Source: Morganella psychrotolerans (lineage in GTDB: Bacteria > Pseudomonadota > Gammaproteobacteria > Enterobacterales > Enterobacteriaceae). From it: DNA of 64,000 nt. Location: NCBI RefSeq assembly GCF_001676055.1, contig NZ_LZEX01000001.1, forward strand, positions 641,377-705,376, given 5' to 3'. Below, in pieces: positions 8,746-17,246 of this stretch (its first letter is position 1; each line of letters starts with the position of its first letter). The notes beneath the pieces were generated by a model. That model was not told the origin of the DNA and ran no database searches. It worked only from the letters and a program-made list of their open reading frames with translations. The position numbers were made by a program, and so were the translations under genes.

Positions 8746-9161
8746 CTTGCTTTACCGATAATGCCGTGGGTCATCAACTCACGCGCCAGCAGGATGATAT
8801 CGCGGTAATGCATAGCGCCCTGCCGGTACACCATGACGGATTTACCCGGTCGCCATTCCCCGATAACCTCAGAGCAATCATCATCACAACACGCCTGCAT
8901 CACGTCCATTGCGGTCGATAAAATACTGCGCCCGTACACCGGCTTATTTAACAGTGCAATCAGCCACTCAGGAACGGCTCCGTATGCGTCCACAGCAGAC
9001 GCAATAATTTGCTGTACCTCGGCACCATTTAATCGCGTAAACGTGCTCACTATCTCTTTTGGCGACCCGATTCGCGTCATTGCATCCAGTGACGGACGGA
9101 ACAGGTAATCATTTTCGGCAGTGGATATCACCATCTCGCCGTATTCTAACCGTGGTGTCAT
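8625..9161 (-). CDS. Tail assembly chaperone (gpG-like)
   Basis: The 178-residue product starts MTPRLEYGEMV at 9161, preceded by a strong SD (AGGAGG) that rules out upstream starts. It lies between the tail tube gene and the region of the tape measure gene, which is the gpG position. The 3' end overlaps a second frame (8745-8470) and together they match the lambda G/GT arrangement where most ribosomes make G and a few percent slip to make GT. An XRE-S24/antirepressor block has been inserted between this pair and the tape measure gene, an uncommon layout. Confidence 0.75.
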   Translation of the reverse strand: MTPRLEYGEMVISTAENDYLFRPSLDAMTRIGSPKEIVSTFTRLNGAEVQQIIASAVDAYGAVPEWLIALLNKPVYGRSILSTAMDVMQACCDDDCSEVIGEWRPGKSVMVYRQGAMHYRDIILLARELMTHGIIGKARCENSSVTKVKTNTQTSFTLSSTSAPPAYISTSPAAKQSS

Positions 9162-9212
9162 ATATCCTCCTGAATACATTATCAAGGGCATCCGGAGATA
9201 CCCTTTGTAATG

Positions 9213-9965
9213 TTACTCGGTGACGGTAACGACGCACTTCGCTGTCTTCGCGCCATCTTCGGAGGTGACGGTGACATTAGCGACACCAGCAGCAACTCCG
9301 CGAACAGTAACAACTGTGCCGACCTGTGACACTGTCGCAAATGCTGGCTTGTCGCTGACTGCGGTGCAGGTTTTGTTGGTCGCATCACCAGGCGTAAATT
9401 TCACCATGATAGATTTGGTTTCGCCGACTTTAACCGTGGTAGCGGATGGATCAACCGCAATACTCAGTACAGCGATTTCTTCCTGTAACCACTCGAAGCT
9501 GTCAGCATCAGCCACTTTAAGCTCACCGGAATAGGTTGAGATTTCTTTTGTCGGGAATTCCAGTGACCATGATGTAAAGGTCATATAACCCTGAATTACA
9601 TCACTTCCGTCACCTTTCATATCGAGCTGAACCCAATATGACGGCTGGCGACCAGCTTTAATCTCTACGAGAATATCCCGTGAGATATCGAACGCGGATG
9701 TCGAGCCATCCACGCCCTTGCGCTTCAGTTCACCATCAAACTTAATCGTCACGTCCGCGCCGGTCACGATGGCTTCGGTCAGCCCTTTTGTGTCGTCAGC
9801 TTTGGATGTCACTGTTTCAGTACCGTAATCCAGCCCTTTACTGGTCAGTGCGCCGAGACGCAGAAACGCGGATTGTTCAGGAACCGTGCCTGGGCAACCG
9901 GGCGCGATGCGGAGAATCCCCGCATTACCCATCACCAGGCCTTTATCATCAGGGCATTGTGCCAT
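9213..9965 (-). CDS. Major tail tube protein with C-terminal Ig-like (BIG2) domain
   Basis: A 250-residue protein. Residues 1-165 have the character of siphovirus tail tube subunits, which stack as hexamers around the tape measure protein. Residues ~165-250 form a bacterial Ig-like group 2 domain (VDPSATTVKVGETKSIMVKF to GVANVTVTSEDG). This is a common decoration on tail tube proteins, as on lambda gpV, and may bind host carbohydrate weakly. The order tail terminator, tail tube, chaperones supports the call. Confidence 0.85.
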   Translation of the reverse strand: MAQCPDDKGLVMGNAGILRIAPGCPGTVPEQSAFLRLGALTSKGLDYGTETVTSKADDTKGLTEAIVTGADVTIKFDGELKRKGVDGSTSAFDISRDILVEIKAGRQPSYWVQLDMKGDGSDVIQGYMTFTSWSLEFPTKEISTYSGELKVADADSFEWLQEEIAVLSIAVDPSATTVKVGETKSIMVKFTPGDATNKTCTAVSDKPAFATVSQVGTVVTVRGVAAGVANVTVTSEDGAKTAKCVVTVTE

Positions 9966-9989
9966 GTTATAACCTCTTTATTTGCAAAT

Positions 9990-10011
9990 AAAAAAGGCCG
10001 CATAAGCGACC
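9990..10011 (-). terminator. Attenuator-like hairpin between tail terminator and tail tube genes
   Basis: On the minus strand GGTCGC-TTAT-GCGGCC is followed by six T and ends close to the tail tube start. It may adjust the ratio of tail tube to upstream products, but a processed intercistronic hairpin is equally possible. Confidence 0.4.
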
Positions 10012-10030
10012 CTGTTTGAAGTGTGTTTGT

Positions 10031-10399
10031 TTAAGATGTGCAGCGGAAAGCCAGTTGTATGATAAACCTGCCTTCCTCTGTCGGGATCGGCTTCGTCAGC
10101 CCGCCGAGGTTGTATATTGAGTTGAGTTCGCAGTCCAGCGGATGAGACGCTACGTAATCAAGAATATCTTTCGCTCTGGTCAGTATCGGCTCAGGGTCGT
10201 TCTGTGCGGACACCAGAATCAGCATCGCATTGTCATCAGCCCCGAGGTCGGCAAAACGACCGCCGCCGCCGTCAGGCTGAATAACCGCATATTGCTGTGT
10301 GCGTGAATCCGGCTCCTCATTCCACGTCAGATACTGAATCGTGAAGTCATCCAGCAATCCTGCACGGTTCAGATAACGCTCAAACGCTTCGTGTATCAT
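10031..10399 (-). CDS. Phage tail terminator-like protein (gpU-like)
   Basis: A 122-residue protein beginning MIHEAFERYLNRAGLL, with TWNEEPDSRTQQYAVIQPDGGG. This fits the short tail-completion proteins that cap the tail tube (gpU / tail terminator class). It overlaps the upstream HK97 gp10-like gene by four bases and precedes the tail tube gene, the normal position. Function is by family resemblance and order. Confidence 0.65.
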   Translation of the reverse strand: MIHEAFERYLNRAGLLDDFTIQYLTWNEEPDSRTQQYAVIQPDGGGGRFADLGADDNAMLILVSAQNDPEPILTRAKDILDYVASHPLDCELNSIYNLGGLTKPIPTEEGRFIIQLAFRCTS

Positions 10400-10767
10400 A
10401 TGCGCATCTCCTGCCGCATGGCTGCTTCAATCTCATCACGCGACTCCTCAAAACCGAGTTTCAGGAACTCTTTCCGCGCAGTTGCACGCCGGAATTTTTG
10501 CTTAACTTTCGGATCATGAACGAATACTGCGTAATTGGCAGAGTACCCGACACGACCGGTAACGCGCGTGCCATTGACTGTGATTTCACGAAACTGTGAG
10601 TTGATGAGCGTTGATGTGTCACCAATAGGTGTGAACAACGTCGCCTGAGCGCCGCCGATCAGCATCGCCGCCTGTATAGCGCGGGTAATCTGACGACCGC
10701 GAATACCACCGACCAACGCGTTGATATTGGCACTGACATCTGCAATACCTCTGATTTTAGCCGCCAT
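10396..10767 (-). CDS. HK97 gp10-like head-tail connector / tail completion protein
   Basis: A 123-residue basic protein with VHDPKVKQKFRRATARKEFLKLGFEESRDEIE near its C-terminus. This pattern is typical of the HK97 gp10 / lambda gpZ family of neck proteins. It is one base from the preceding gene and overlaps the following one, within the head-tail joining cluster. Confidence 0.65.
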   Translation of the reverse strand: MAAKIRGIADVSANINALVGGIRGRQITRAIQAAMLIGGAQATLFTPIGDTSTLINSQFREITVNGTRVTGRVGYSANYAVFVHDPKVKQKFRRATARKEFLKLGFEESRDEIEAAMRQEMRI

Positions 10768-10768
10768 A

Positions 10769-11110
10769 TCACACCGCCGTTATCAGGGTATAGTCATCTG
10801 CTATATGCTCGAATAAATCCTCATCACGTTTGATGAATTTGATTTCGTCGGCTCCGGCAGAAACCAGATTGTCTGAGTGCTTGCCGATAGCGATAAAGTC
10901 ACCTTTCTTCGCATCAGCATACTCAGTCCAGAACACCAGTTTGATAGTGATTTCAGATCCGATATCAATCTTTCCGCCCTTAAGCTCGCTACCATAGCCA
11001 CACAGGAAATGAACCGGCTCGGAGAATGTCGGCTTGCCGTATTTATCTTTGCCGGCAGACCGCCACAGCGTAGCCCATGAGGTATACGCCCAATTAGCAA
11101 CTGAACTCAT
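10769..11110 (-). CDS. Head-closure-like neck protein
   Basis: A 113-residue protein that starts MSSVANWAYTSWATLWRSAG and has the small beta-barrel character expected for head-closure proteins (gpFII / SPP1 gp16 class). It overlaps its upstream neighbour by four bases. No motif is decisive. The role is inferred from position three genes upstream of the tail tube. Confidence 0.5.
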   Translation of the reverse strand: MSSVANWAYTSWATLWRSAGKDKYGKPTFSEPVHFLCGYGSELKGGKIDIGSEITIKLVFWTEYADAKKGDFIAIGKHSDNLVSAGADEIKFIKRDEDLFEHIADDYTLITAV

Positions 11111-11478
11111 TGATACCCCCCGACCACGCCAAAGAAACCGACCGTTTTGCTCGACAGCGGCAAATCAGAAAGACATCCGGCACTGTCCCATGCGCGGATC
11201 TGATTCAGCAGATAATCAGTACCGGCAGAATCATATGCGAAAGAACGAGACGCCCCGTTAGGAGCGCTCTGTGATGATATCTTTCGTGCGCCAGACAATG
11301 AGGCCAGCCGGACTACAGTGTAAATCAGCAGCAGTTTCTGCGTGGTTTCGTCGTAGTTGGCTTCGAGACATCTGGACTTTGCATTAACCTGACTCAGTAA
11401 CAGCGACAGCACAGAATCAGGCAGTGTAAACCCGAGTTCCGCGATCATCGGCTTTACGTCATCAAGTGTTATCGGCAT
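11107..11478 (-). CDS. Head-tail adaptor protein (gp6/gp15-like)
   Basis: A 123-residue, largely helical protein beginning MPITLDDVKPMIAELGFTLP, with helices LLSLLLSQVNAKSRCLE and LLLIYTVVRLASLSG. Length, helical content and position between head genes and neck genes fit connector adaptors that extend the portal ring. Confidence 0.6.
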   Translation of the reverse strand: MPITLDDVKPMIAELGFTLPDSVLSLLLSQVNAKSRCLEANYDETTQKLLLIYTVVRLASLSGARKISSQSAPNGASRSFAYDSAGTDYLLNQIRAWDSAGCLSDLPLSSKTVGFFGVVGGYQ

Positions 11479-11479
11479 G

Positions 11480-11884
11480 TTATTTCGCCTTTTTGCTGTC
11501 TTTCAGTGCTTTTAATTCAGCGGTGACAGCGGCTAGCTGAGCGTTTTTATCTTCCAGTTCTGCCGTGAGTGCCGCCACCTTTTCATTGGCTTCAGCCAGC
11601 TCACCGGCAAGAACCGGCAGCTGAGCGTTTTTATCTTCCAGTTCTGCAATAAGATGCTTTGCAGATACCAACTCCGCTGACAGACCGTCGCCACTGTTAG
11701 CGACTGCCGGTGTAGCAACTTCAAAGATTAATACGCCGCTTTCGTCATTTGAAAGCTCCGCTTTACCGCTGGCAATCCAGTTTCTTGCCAGATCATCATT
11801 AACATTATAGACAGCGCCGACTTCCAGTTTTTGAAAGTCGGCACCGGCAAAAATGTTTCCTGCTACGATTTTTACCAGTGCCAT
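11480..11884 (-). CDS. Phage structural-region protein with duplicated coiled-coil repeat
   Basis: A 134-residue protein. Residues 1-70 resemble a short head-fibre or head-associated domain (IFAGADFQKLEVGAVYNVND). The C-terminal half is a coiled coil with two copies of AELEDKNAQL about 33 residues apart, also visible as a DNA-level duplication (11521-11565 versus 11608-11650). It lies directly after the major capsid gene and may be a head decoration or fibre protein. It does not resemble a connector. Confidence 0.55.
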   Translation of the reverse strand: MALVKIVAGNIFAGADFQKLEVGAVYNVNDDLARNWIASGKAELSNDESGVLIFEVATPAVANSGDGLSAELVSAKHLIAELEDKNAQLPVLAGELAEANEKVAALTAELEDKNAQLAAVTAELKALKDSKKAK

Positions 11885-11894
11885 AACCCCCCCC

Positions 11895-12977
11895 TTATAC
11901 GCCTTTCGCGTGGACGACTGAGAAGTGACCGGCGATATCCTGCTTAACCATCAGACCGGCAGCGCCCCATGTGCGCCATACGTAATCAGAGTTATAGAAC
12001 TGACGCGGGTCTGCGACAGTACCGAACGCCTGACCGACAATCGGCGCAATGACACCGGCACCCAGCGGAACGATAAGCATTTCATTGCCTTTCAGCTCGT
12101 AATCTTCTTTGATGTCTTTGATACCGGTGATTTTCTTCAATTCGTCCAGGATGGTGCGGGTCTGGTTGACGTCGAAATATACGCTTTCCCAGTTGGACAG
12201 GATTTCACCTGACACGTACCAGGTCTGCTCACCGTATTGCAGGTTTTTCAGCTTCAGAACATCACGCAGTTTGATGATTTCAGCACGGATTTTCTTGCCG
12301 TCCTGCTCAGTGGCAAAATTGACAGTCAATGTCACCTGAGCCACTCGCTCATCTTCACGCAGACCTTTCCATGATTTACCGTCGAACTTAATAAAGTTAC
12401 CTGCCACGTCGCGGAAGCCGTTCCAGAAGAAATCAATCAGCTTGCGGCGCACGGTATCAACGGAATCAGACTGCGCATCAGACAAGGATGCCAGAGCAGA
12501 GCCTTTGCCGAAAATAGGGTCACGCCATGTGAACTTAAAGCCAGTATCATGAACAGGAACCATTGTTCCATCGAAGGTGAACGCCCCGGCATCCAGCAGC
12601 GCACCAATCTGACCAGACATGGATGTATGAGCCACACCACCACTGCCTTTACGTGCATATTCATACACGGACTCATCCAGACGCACGGAACGGGAAAGAC
12701 CCATCAGGTCATTCAGCAGGGTGAATTCTGTGCTTGGCTGGAATTCAGCCAGTACAGTCTGGTCATACGATTTATACATACGGCGAATATCGTCAACTGC
12801 ATTTACTGCATCTAAACGCGGTGCATCATCAGCATCGCCGCGATAACGAGTTCGCGCAAGGAAGTCAGCCACGGCTTGTGCTGATGAGTTACGGGCAAGC
12901 GTCAACTCGCGGAACTGAGAGGTGATAGCCTTAAGGTTACCGGTTTCGGTTGCCTTTTTTGTTGAAAAATAAAACAT
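11895..12977 (-). CDS. Major capsid protein
   Basis: A 360-residue protein of the enterobacterial siphophage major-coat type (DUF6260-like). It has an N-terminal helical region, a central HK97-like body (FKFTWRDPIFGKGSALASLSD) and a C-terminal part with YNSDYVWRTWGAAGLMVKQDI. It follows a decoration-like protein and a protease/scaffold fusion in transcription order, the normal head-gene order. No long N-terminal delta domain is visible, which agrees with a separate scaffold upstream. Confidence 0.8.
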   Translation of the reverse strand: MFYFSTKKATETGNLKAITSQFRELTLARNSSAQAVADFLARTRYRGDADDAPRLDAVNAVDDIRRMYKSYDQTVLAEFQPSTEFTLLNDLMGLSRSVRLDESVYEYARKGSGGVAHTSMSGQIGALLDAGAFTFDGTMVPVHDTGFKFTWRDPIFGKGSALASLSDAQSDSVDTVRRKLIDFFWNGFRDVAGNFIKFDGKSWKGLREDERVAQVTLTVNFATEQDGKKIRAEIIKLRDVLKLKNLQYGEQTWYVSGEILSNWESVYFDVNQTRTILDELKKITGIKDIKEDYELKGNEMLIVPLGAGVIAPIVGQAFGTVADPRQFYNSDYVWRTWGAAGLMVKQDIAGHFSVVHAKGV

Positions 12978-12987
12978 TCAGTTCTCC

Positions 12988-13428
12988 TTACTTGAACACA
13001 ACGCGAACCAGCTCACCCGCTTTCGCAGTTAATGCTGAATCTTCTTCGACATAGGCGAATACAACTTCACCTTCCGCAGCGGTGGCCGCTGTAATCTGGC
13101 CATTAGCGATAATCACCGCCTGACCTTTTTTGTACGTACCGGCAGCAGCACGGATATTCAGGAACAAGCCCTGCAACGGCTGGATAGCCACTACCCAATC
13201 ACCGGCTTTCAGGTCATCATCGACGCCTTTGCAGCGCAGATAGTCCACATTTGCCACGTACAGGATCGCCGCTTCTTTGCCATCGACCGCAGCTTTGAAT
13301 AAACCGTCCGCATCAAAGAAACCAACAATGCCAGGCTTAGTGTCCGCTGCCGCAGCACCTTCGCGATTTAACAACGGGCTCGGGAAGATACCCCCTGCGT
13401 GAATTACACGTTTTGTTTTGTTCGCCAT
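12988..13428 (-). CDS. Capsid decoration / stabilisation-like protein
   Basis: A 146-residue beta-rich protein (GDWVVAIQPLQGLFLNIRAA, GQAVIIANGQITAATAAEGE). It sits between the protease/scaffold gene and the major capsid gene, the slot of gpD-type or DUF2190-like capsid cement proteins. It ends 11 bases before the capsid gene start. Assignment is by position and fold character only. Confidence 0.55.
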   Translation of the reverse strand: MANKTKRVIHAGGIFPSPLLNREGAAAADTKPGIVGFFDADGLFKAAVDGKEAAILYVANVDYLRCKGVDDDLKAGDWVVAIQPLQGLFLNIRAAAGTYKKGQAVIIANGQITAATAAEGEVVFAYVEEDSALTAKAGELVRVVFK

Positions 13429-13434
13429 TTCGTT

Positions 13435-14832
13435 TTACTCCGGCATTTCTGAAACTGAGGTGGAAGAGTTCTGCTGAGAATGGAACGAGCCATTCAGCCC
13501 CTGAACCGGTGCGCACTGCGCATACAGTTCTTTCAGCGGGTCGCCGTCGAGTGAGTTAACGGCAACGTCCGACATGCCGAACTTGGTTTTTACCGCTTCG
13601 CGCATAGCTGATTTTTCTTTATCAGCGCCAGCGTTTAACTGAGCCTGAAGAGGTGCGACAGCCGCATTGACAGCAGCGGTGATCATCGTCTGCATATCGA
13701 CGTTGGTTGCCTTGTCTTTTGCTTCCTTGGCTTCTTTCTCAGCCTTCTCACGCGCGGCTTTCTCTTCAGGCGTTTCTTCTTTTTTGCCTTCTGCGTTCAT
13801 CTGGTTGTACGCATCCAGCAGCTCTGCGTCGGTTTTACCCTCAACGTCGATGCCTTTTGCCTTCAGCGCGTTTGTGATGATTTGTTTCATCGGGTCGTTT
13901 TCCTTATTGGTTTTTACTTCGTACTCTGTTGGCTTGCGCACAACTTCAATGGGCTCACCGACAAATTCAGCTTCGCCGTTGTCGTCAATGAGGTATTTTT
14001 GTTGGTAGGATTTACCGGATTTGTAGTAAATGAATTTGTCAGGCCAGACTGTTTCAGGGTAAGGCCAGTCATCTCCGGTGAATTGCTTTCTCAGGGCATC
14101 ACGCAGCGCGCCGTGAATATCCTCAAAAGAGAAATTAGAGCTGTTGGTAAAGAAGAATTTCGCTTTGTTGAAGATGCCGGATTCAGTGTGGTTCGACGCA
14201 TCGACCAGGCTGACATTTTCAACATCACATTTCTGACCGTCTTCGTTAACAAACATCCCGACACCATCATCAGGTGTTGCCGCTCCCGGCTCACTTGCCG
14301 GAAGAATAGCGATGTGGTCAAAATGCATATTGCGGGCAACCCATGTGTACGGCTTACCCTTTGATTTACCTTTGTTCTGCTCGCGTTGTAGCAGCAGGCC
14401 GGTAGAGACGTGGATCGGGTCTTTGTTGTTACCGGCAATAATGTCATCCACGCGGGAAAGAAACTCTTTACCCTTGTCCGTGGCATCAGCGAATCGGCGG
14501 TTCACCTTTACATCCATGATGACTTTGTTGTCATCTTTGCGGACGTTCTCAGCCCATGCGCCGATATGAAACTGGTTTACTGCGCGCGGCGTGTCAGCCG
14601 ATACGTAATCTGTGCCGATTTTAGGGTGTCCGTACGGGCACTGCTTCCCCTCCATCGACTGAAAACTGCTGTTAATTTCGCTGGCAGGATATAGCCCCCC
14701 GTTCATCACAACGTCGTCAACGACAGGCACAACGCCGCGAATGACGATATGCTCGTCACCGTCGATGGTTTCAGTTGAGATATTGGAGGAGTTGATAGCC
14801 AGCGACTTAACATGAATTCCGGAAAACTTCAT
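13435..14832 (-). CDS. DUF2213 prohead protease fused to scaffold-like domain
   Basis: A 465-residue protein starting MKFSGIHVKSLAINSSN at 14832. It is preceded by GAGG seven bases upstream, which excludes the longer frame start at 14874. Residues ~1-210 match phage DUF2213 proteins, viewed as head maturation protease domains; His in YGHPKIGTD and Ser in IHVSTGLL are candidate catalytic residues. Residues ~325-440 are a Lys/Glu/Ala coiled coil followed by DMQTMITAAVNAAVAPLQAQ, typical of a scaffold. A protease-scaffold fusion guides capsid assembly and then degrades itself. Confidence 0.75.
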   Translation of the reverse strand: MKFSGIHVKSLAINSSNISTETIDGDEHIVIRGVVPVVDDVVMNGGLYPASEINSSFQSMEGKQCPYGHPKIGTDYVSADTPRAVNQFHIGAWAENVRKDDNKVIMDVKVNRRFADATDKGKEFLSRVDDIIAGNNKDPIHVSTGLLLQREQNKGKSKGKPYTWVARNMHFDHIAILPASEPGAATPDDGVGMFVNEDGQKCDVENVSLVDASNHTESGIFNKAKFFFTNSSNFSFEDIHGALRDALRKQFTGDDWPYPETVWPDKFIYYKSGKSYQQKYLIDDNGEAEFVGEPIEVVRKPTEYEVKTNKENDPMKQIITNALKAKGIDVEGKTDAELLDAYNQMNAEGKKEETPEEKAAREKAEKEAKEAKDKATNVDMQTMITAAVNAAVAPLQAQLNAGADKEKSAMREAVKTKFGMSDVAVNSLDGDPLKELYAQCAPVQGLNGSFHSQQNSSTSVSEMPE

Positions 14833-14849
14833 GTTGTGGCCTCGTGGTG

Positions 14850-15845
14850 TTATGAATCTTCTTCTGTCGCCCAAGCCTTGCGCTCTTCAGCCAGGCGATC
14901 GGTGATCCCTTTGTTGTAAATCGTCCCGTCATCATTCAGTAGCACAGGCTGTGTCGCGCAGTAGCAGTTGAACCGGTTGCCGCCGTCAGCATAGAACGCT
15001 TCGACTTCTCCTACTGTATATACCCTGCCGTGCCGTGCCGCATGCCAGCTACGTGTTGTCGGCTTCAGCGCAGACAGCCACAGCAGACCGGTACGCAGCC
15101 CTAGCTGTTCACCAGCCCATGTGGTTTCATTCCAGTTCGCCCGCCGTAGCGCACCAACCTGCTCCGTCTGAGCGATGCGTTTCGCACTACTCATTGAAAC
15201 ATCCAGGCGCTGACTGACGATTCTGGCTGTCTCGCGCGGGTTAATCCCTCTGGCTATCGCTGAGCCAATGATGTTCGACAGGTCAGCACGGGCAGCATCA
15301 GAAATACCCTTCCAGTCACTGAACGTCGAGATAAACGCAGCGGCTATCTGGTTCTGATGCGCAGGTTGTGACATCAGAAAGGTAAGCGTGGTTTGCGATG
15401 CATATACTTCGGACTGTAACGACAGATTGGTATACGCATTCAGTGTGCCGCGATCATATTCATCAGCAACATAGCTGAACGCCCACAGATTTTCATTTCC
15501 GCCATCAAGCAGATACTCATCCAAAATAGATTGCAGCCGTTCAAGGAACCGTGCGTACTCATCAGGACGCTCAGCGAGGTCATACGAATAAACACCGGCG
15601 TTAATCCTGATAAGCGAATCTGGTTCATTCTGTGCGTTTTTAGCGAGGATGTAGCTGTAGAGTGAGTTCTTATTTCGTTCTCTGCCGCTGAATGACAGGT
15701 CGAACAGTTGGCGGAGTGCTTTTTTCAGTCCGTGATACCGGTTTTCGATATCACGGTACATCTTTCTGACAGGCTTTCCTGACTGTGTCGGGTCGGCCTT
15801 ATTTCGCGGGATTATCGGCGACCCTGTCTTCTGGTTTTTTATCAT
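14850..15845 (-). CDS. Minor head protein, SPP1 gp7 / Mu gpF family
   Basis: A 331-residue protein. Its C-terminal domain has the Mu gpF pattern: SAKRIAQTEQVGALRRANW, TRSWHAARHGRVYTVGEVEAFYADGG, and the cysteine pair in FNCYCATQPVLL. Such proteins are ejected or sit near the portal and help DNA entry. It overlaps the portal gene by 47 bases. Confidence 0.85.
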   Translation of the reverse strand: MIKNQKTGSPIIPRNKADPTQSGKPVRKMYRDIENRYHGLKKALRQLFDLSFSGRERNKNSLYSYILAKNAQNEPDSLIRINAGVYSYDLAERPDEYARFLERLQSILDEYLLDGGNENLWAFSYVADEYDRGTLNAYTNLSLQSEVYASQTTLTFLMSQPAHQNQIAAAFISTFSDWKGISDAARADLSNIIGSAIARGINPRETARIVSQRLDVSMSSAKRIAQTEQVGALRRANWNETTWAGEQLGLRTGLLWLSALKPTTRSWHAARHGRVYTVGEVEAFYADGGNRFNCYCATQPVLLNDDGTIYNKGITDRLAEERKAWATEEDS

Positions 15846-17235
15846 CAGTTAACGGATCTCCTTTTTCACCGGTTTCCGGTGGAATATCATCTTTAATTGG
15901 TTCAAGCTCACCCACTGCGCGGATTTCATTTGGCGTGAATATCGCCATACCGAATGCCTGTTGTGATTTCCACGCAGCATCGGCCATTTTGATCATGTTA
16001 TCTATTTTGTCAGCTTCACTCGGTGCCAACATGTCAGACCACGCCAAAGTAATATCGCCTGACTTTGGCTGCTCGATAACACCAAGAGTACACAGGCGGC
16101 CGATGATTTCAGTGACATACTTTGTCAAAAATCCCCAGCGCCGACCATTGAGGCGCTTGCCATATGCCGCGCCATCTTTATCCCCAGCCAGTACGCCGGT
16201 TTGCGTGCCGAGAAACTCAGAAAAAGGGATGCGTATTGTGGTAAGAAACTCACGTACAGCCACTTCCCATGATGGATTAGGGTCGGCGGCAGCAACAGAC
16301 AGCACATTCATGCGTCCTGCCTGCATGACAGCAGCAGAATCAGTGCCGCGATTAAGTTTATCGACCTTGTCAGCCATTGCCTCGCCAATATCGGCGTACC
16401 CGGCTTTCTTTGCGGCTTCCGCTATATTGCTCATATCCGTTGTGGCATCAAACTCTACAGCAATCTGGCGACTGGCGTTCTTCAGAAAACCTTCTGCACT
16501 ACCACCGGAAATCTTTTCGATATCCAATAACTTATTGAACCCGGCTTTCAATAGCGGGATGCCAGAAAACATATAATCATCATCTGCACCCTCACAGAGG
16601 ATGATCACCCGGTCAGGATGTATTTTTCGCTGTTTAACCGGACCATGTATCTGGTGTCCGACAGGGCGTTCATCAAAGTCGTAATACTTGGGATTGCCGT
16701 AATTTTCTGATGCAATATCAGTTTCCCATTCGGTGACTGTTATCTGCGGTTCCCATAATGGGATCAGACTAACCAGAGCTTTATCGCCCAGACGTTTAAC
16801 CTCGGCTATATTGACAGGGTCTATCCAGTCCTCACCATCTTTTAACTGAATAACCAGCGCGGAGTAGTGACCGACCATATTGCGACGATCAGCATCTTTA
16901 ATACGGTTCCAGTGTTTTTTCAGTAGCTTTGTTACTGATGCTTCCCACGGGTTAGTCGCTTTATTCTCTTTAGCTTCATCGCCATCAATGATCGTAGGGC
17001 CGTCCTGCCAGCAATCATCCAGCAGACGATGCACCGCAGCATGAGCAACAGCATTGCGTTCGTATGCATTGTAATAATCAGTGAATGAGAGCGCCGTCGG
17101 ATAACCAAACTCCTGATAAAGTGTTGTTCTTTTAGTATTACTGGACATGCCACCGGATGCATACAGCGCCCGCTGTACCGCCATGTTGGCGACACTATTC
17201 ACGAGCAATTCCAGCCCTTCATTTTGTGTTGTCAC
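15799..17235 (-). CDS. Portal protein (DUF1073 family)
   Basis: A 478-residue protein of the DUF1073/anti-portal-ring family: YERNAVAHAAVHRLLDDCWQDGP near residue 55, GSAEGFLKNASRQIAVEF, and FSEFLGTQTGVLAGDKDGAAYG near residue 345. Portal dodecamers form the DNA channel at one capsid vertex and dock terminase. Translation starts at GTG (17235) behind SD AGAGGA. It lies between terminase large subunit and minor head protein. Confidence 0.9.
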   Translation of the reverse strand: MTTQNEGLELLVNSVANMAVQRALYASGGMSSNTKRTTLYQEFGYPTALSFTDYYNAYERNAVAHAAVHRLLDDCWQDGPTIIDGDEAKENKATNPWEASVTKLLKKHWNRIKDADRRNMVGHYSALVIQLKDGEDWIDPVNIAEVKRLGDKALVSLIPLWEPQITVTEWETDIASENYGNPKYYDFDERPVGHQIHGPVKQRKIHPDRVIILCEGADDDYMFSGIPLLKAGFNKLLDIEKISGGSAEGFLKNASRQIAVEFDATTDMSNIAEAAKKAGYADIGEAMADKVDKLNRGTDSAAVMQAGRMNVLSVAAADPNPSWEVAVREFLTTIRIPFSEFLGTQTGVLAGDKDGAAYGKRLNGRRWGFLTKYVTEIIGRLCTLGVIEQPKSGDITLAWSDMLAPSEADKIDNMIKMADAAWKSQQAFGMAIFTPNEIRAVGELEPIKDDIPPETGEKGDPLTDDKKPEDRVADNPAK

Positions 17236-17246
17236 TGAAATTCCTC

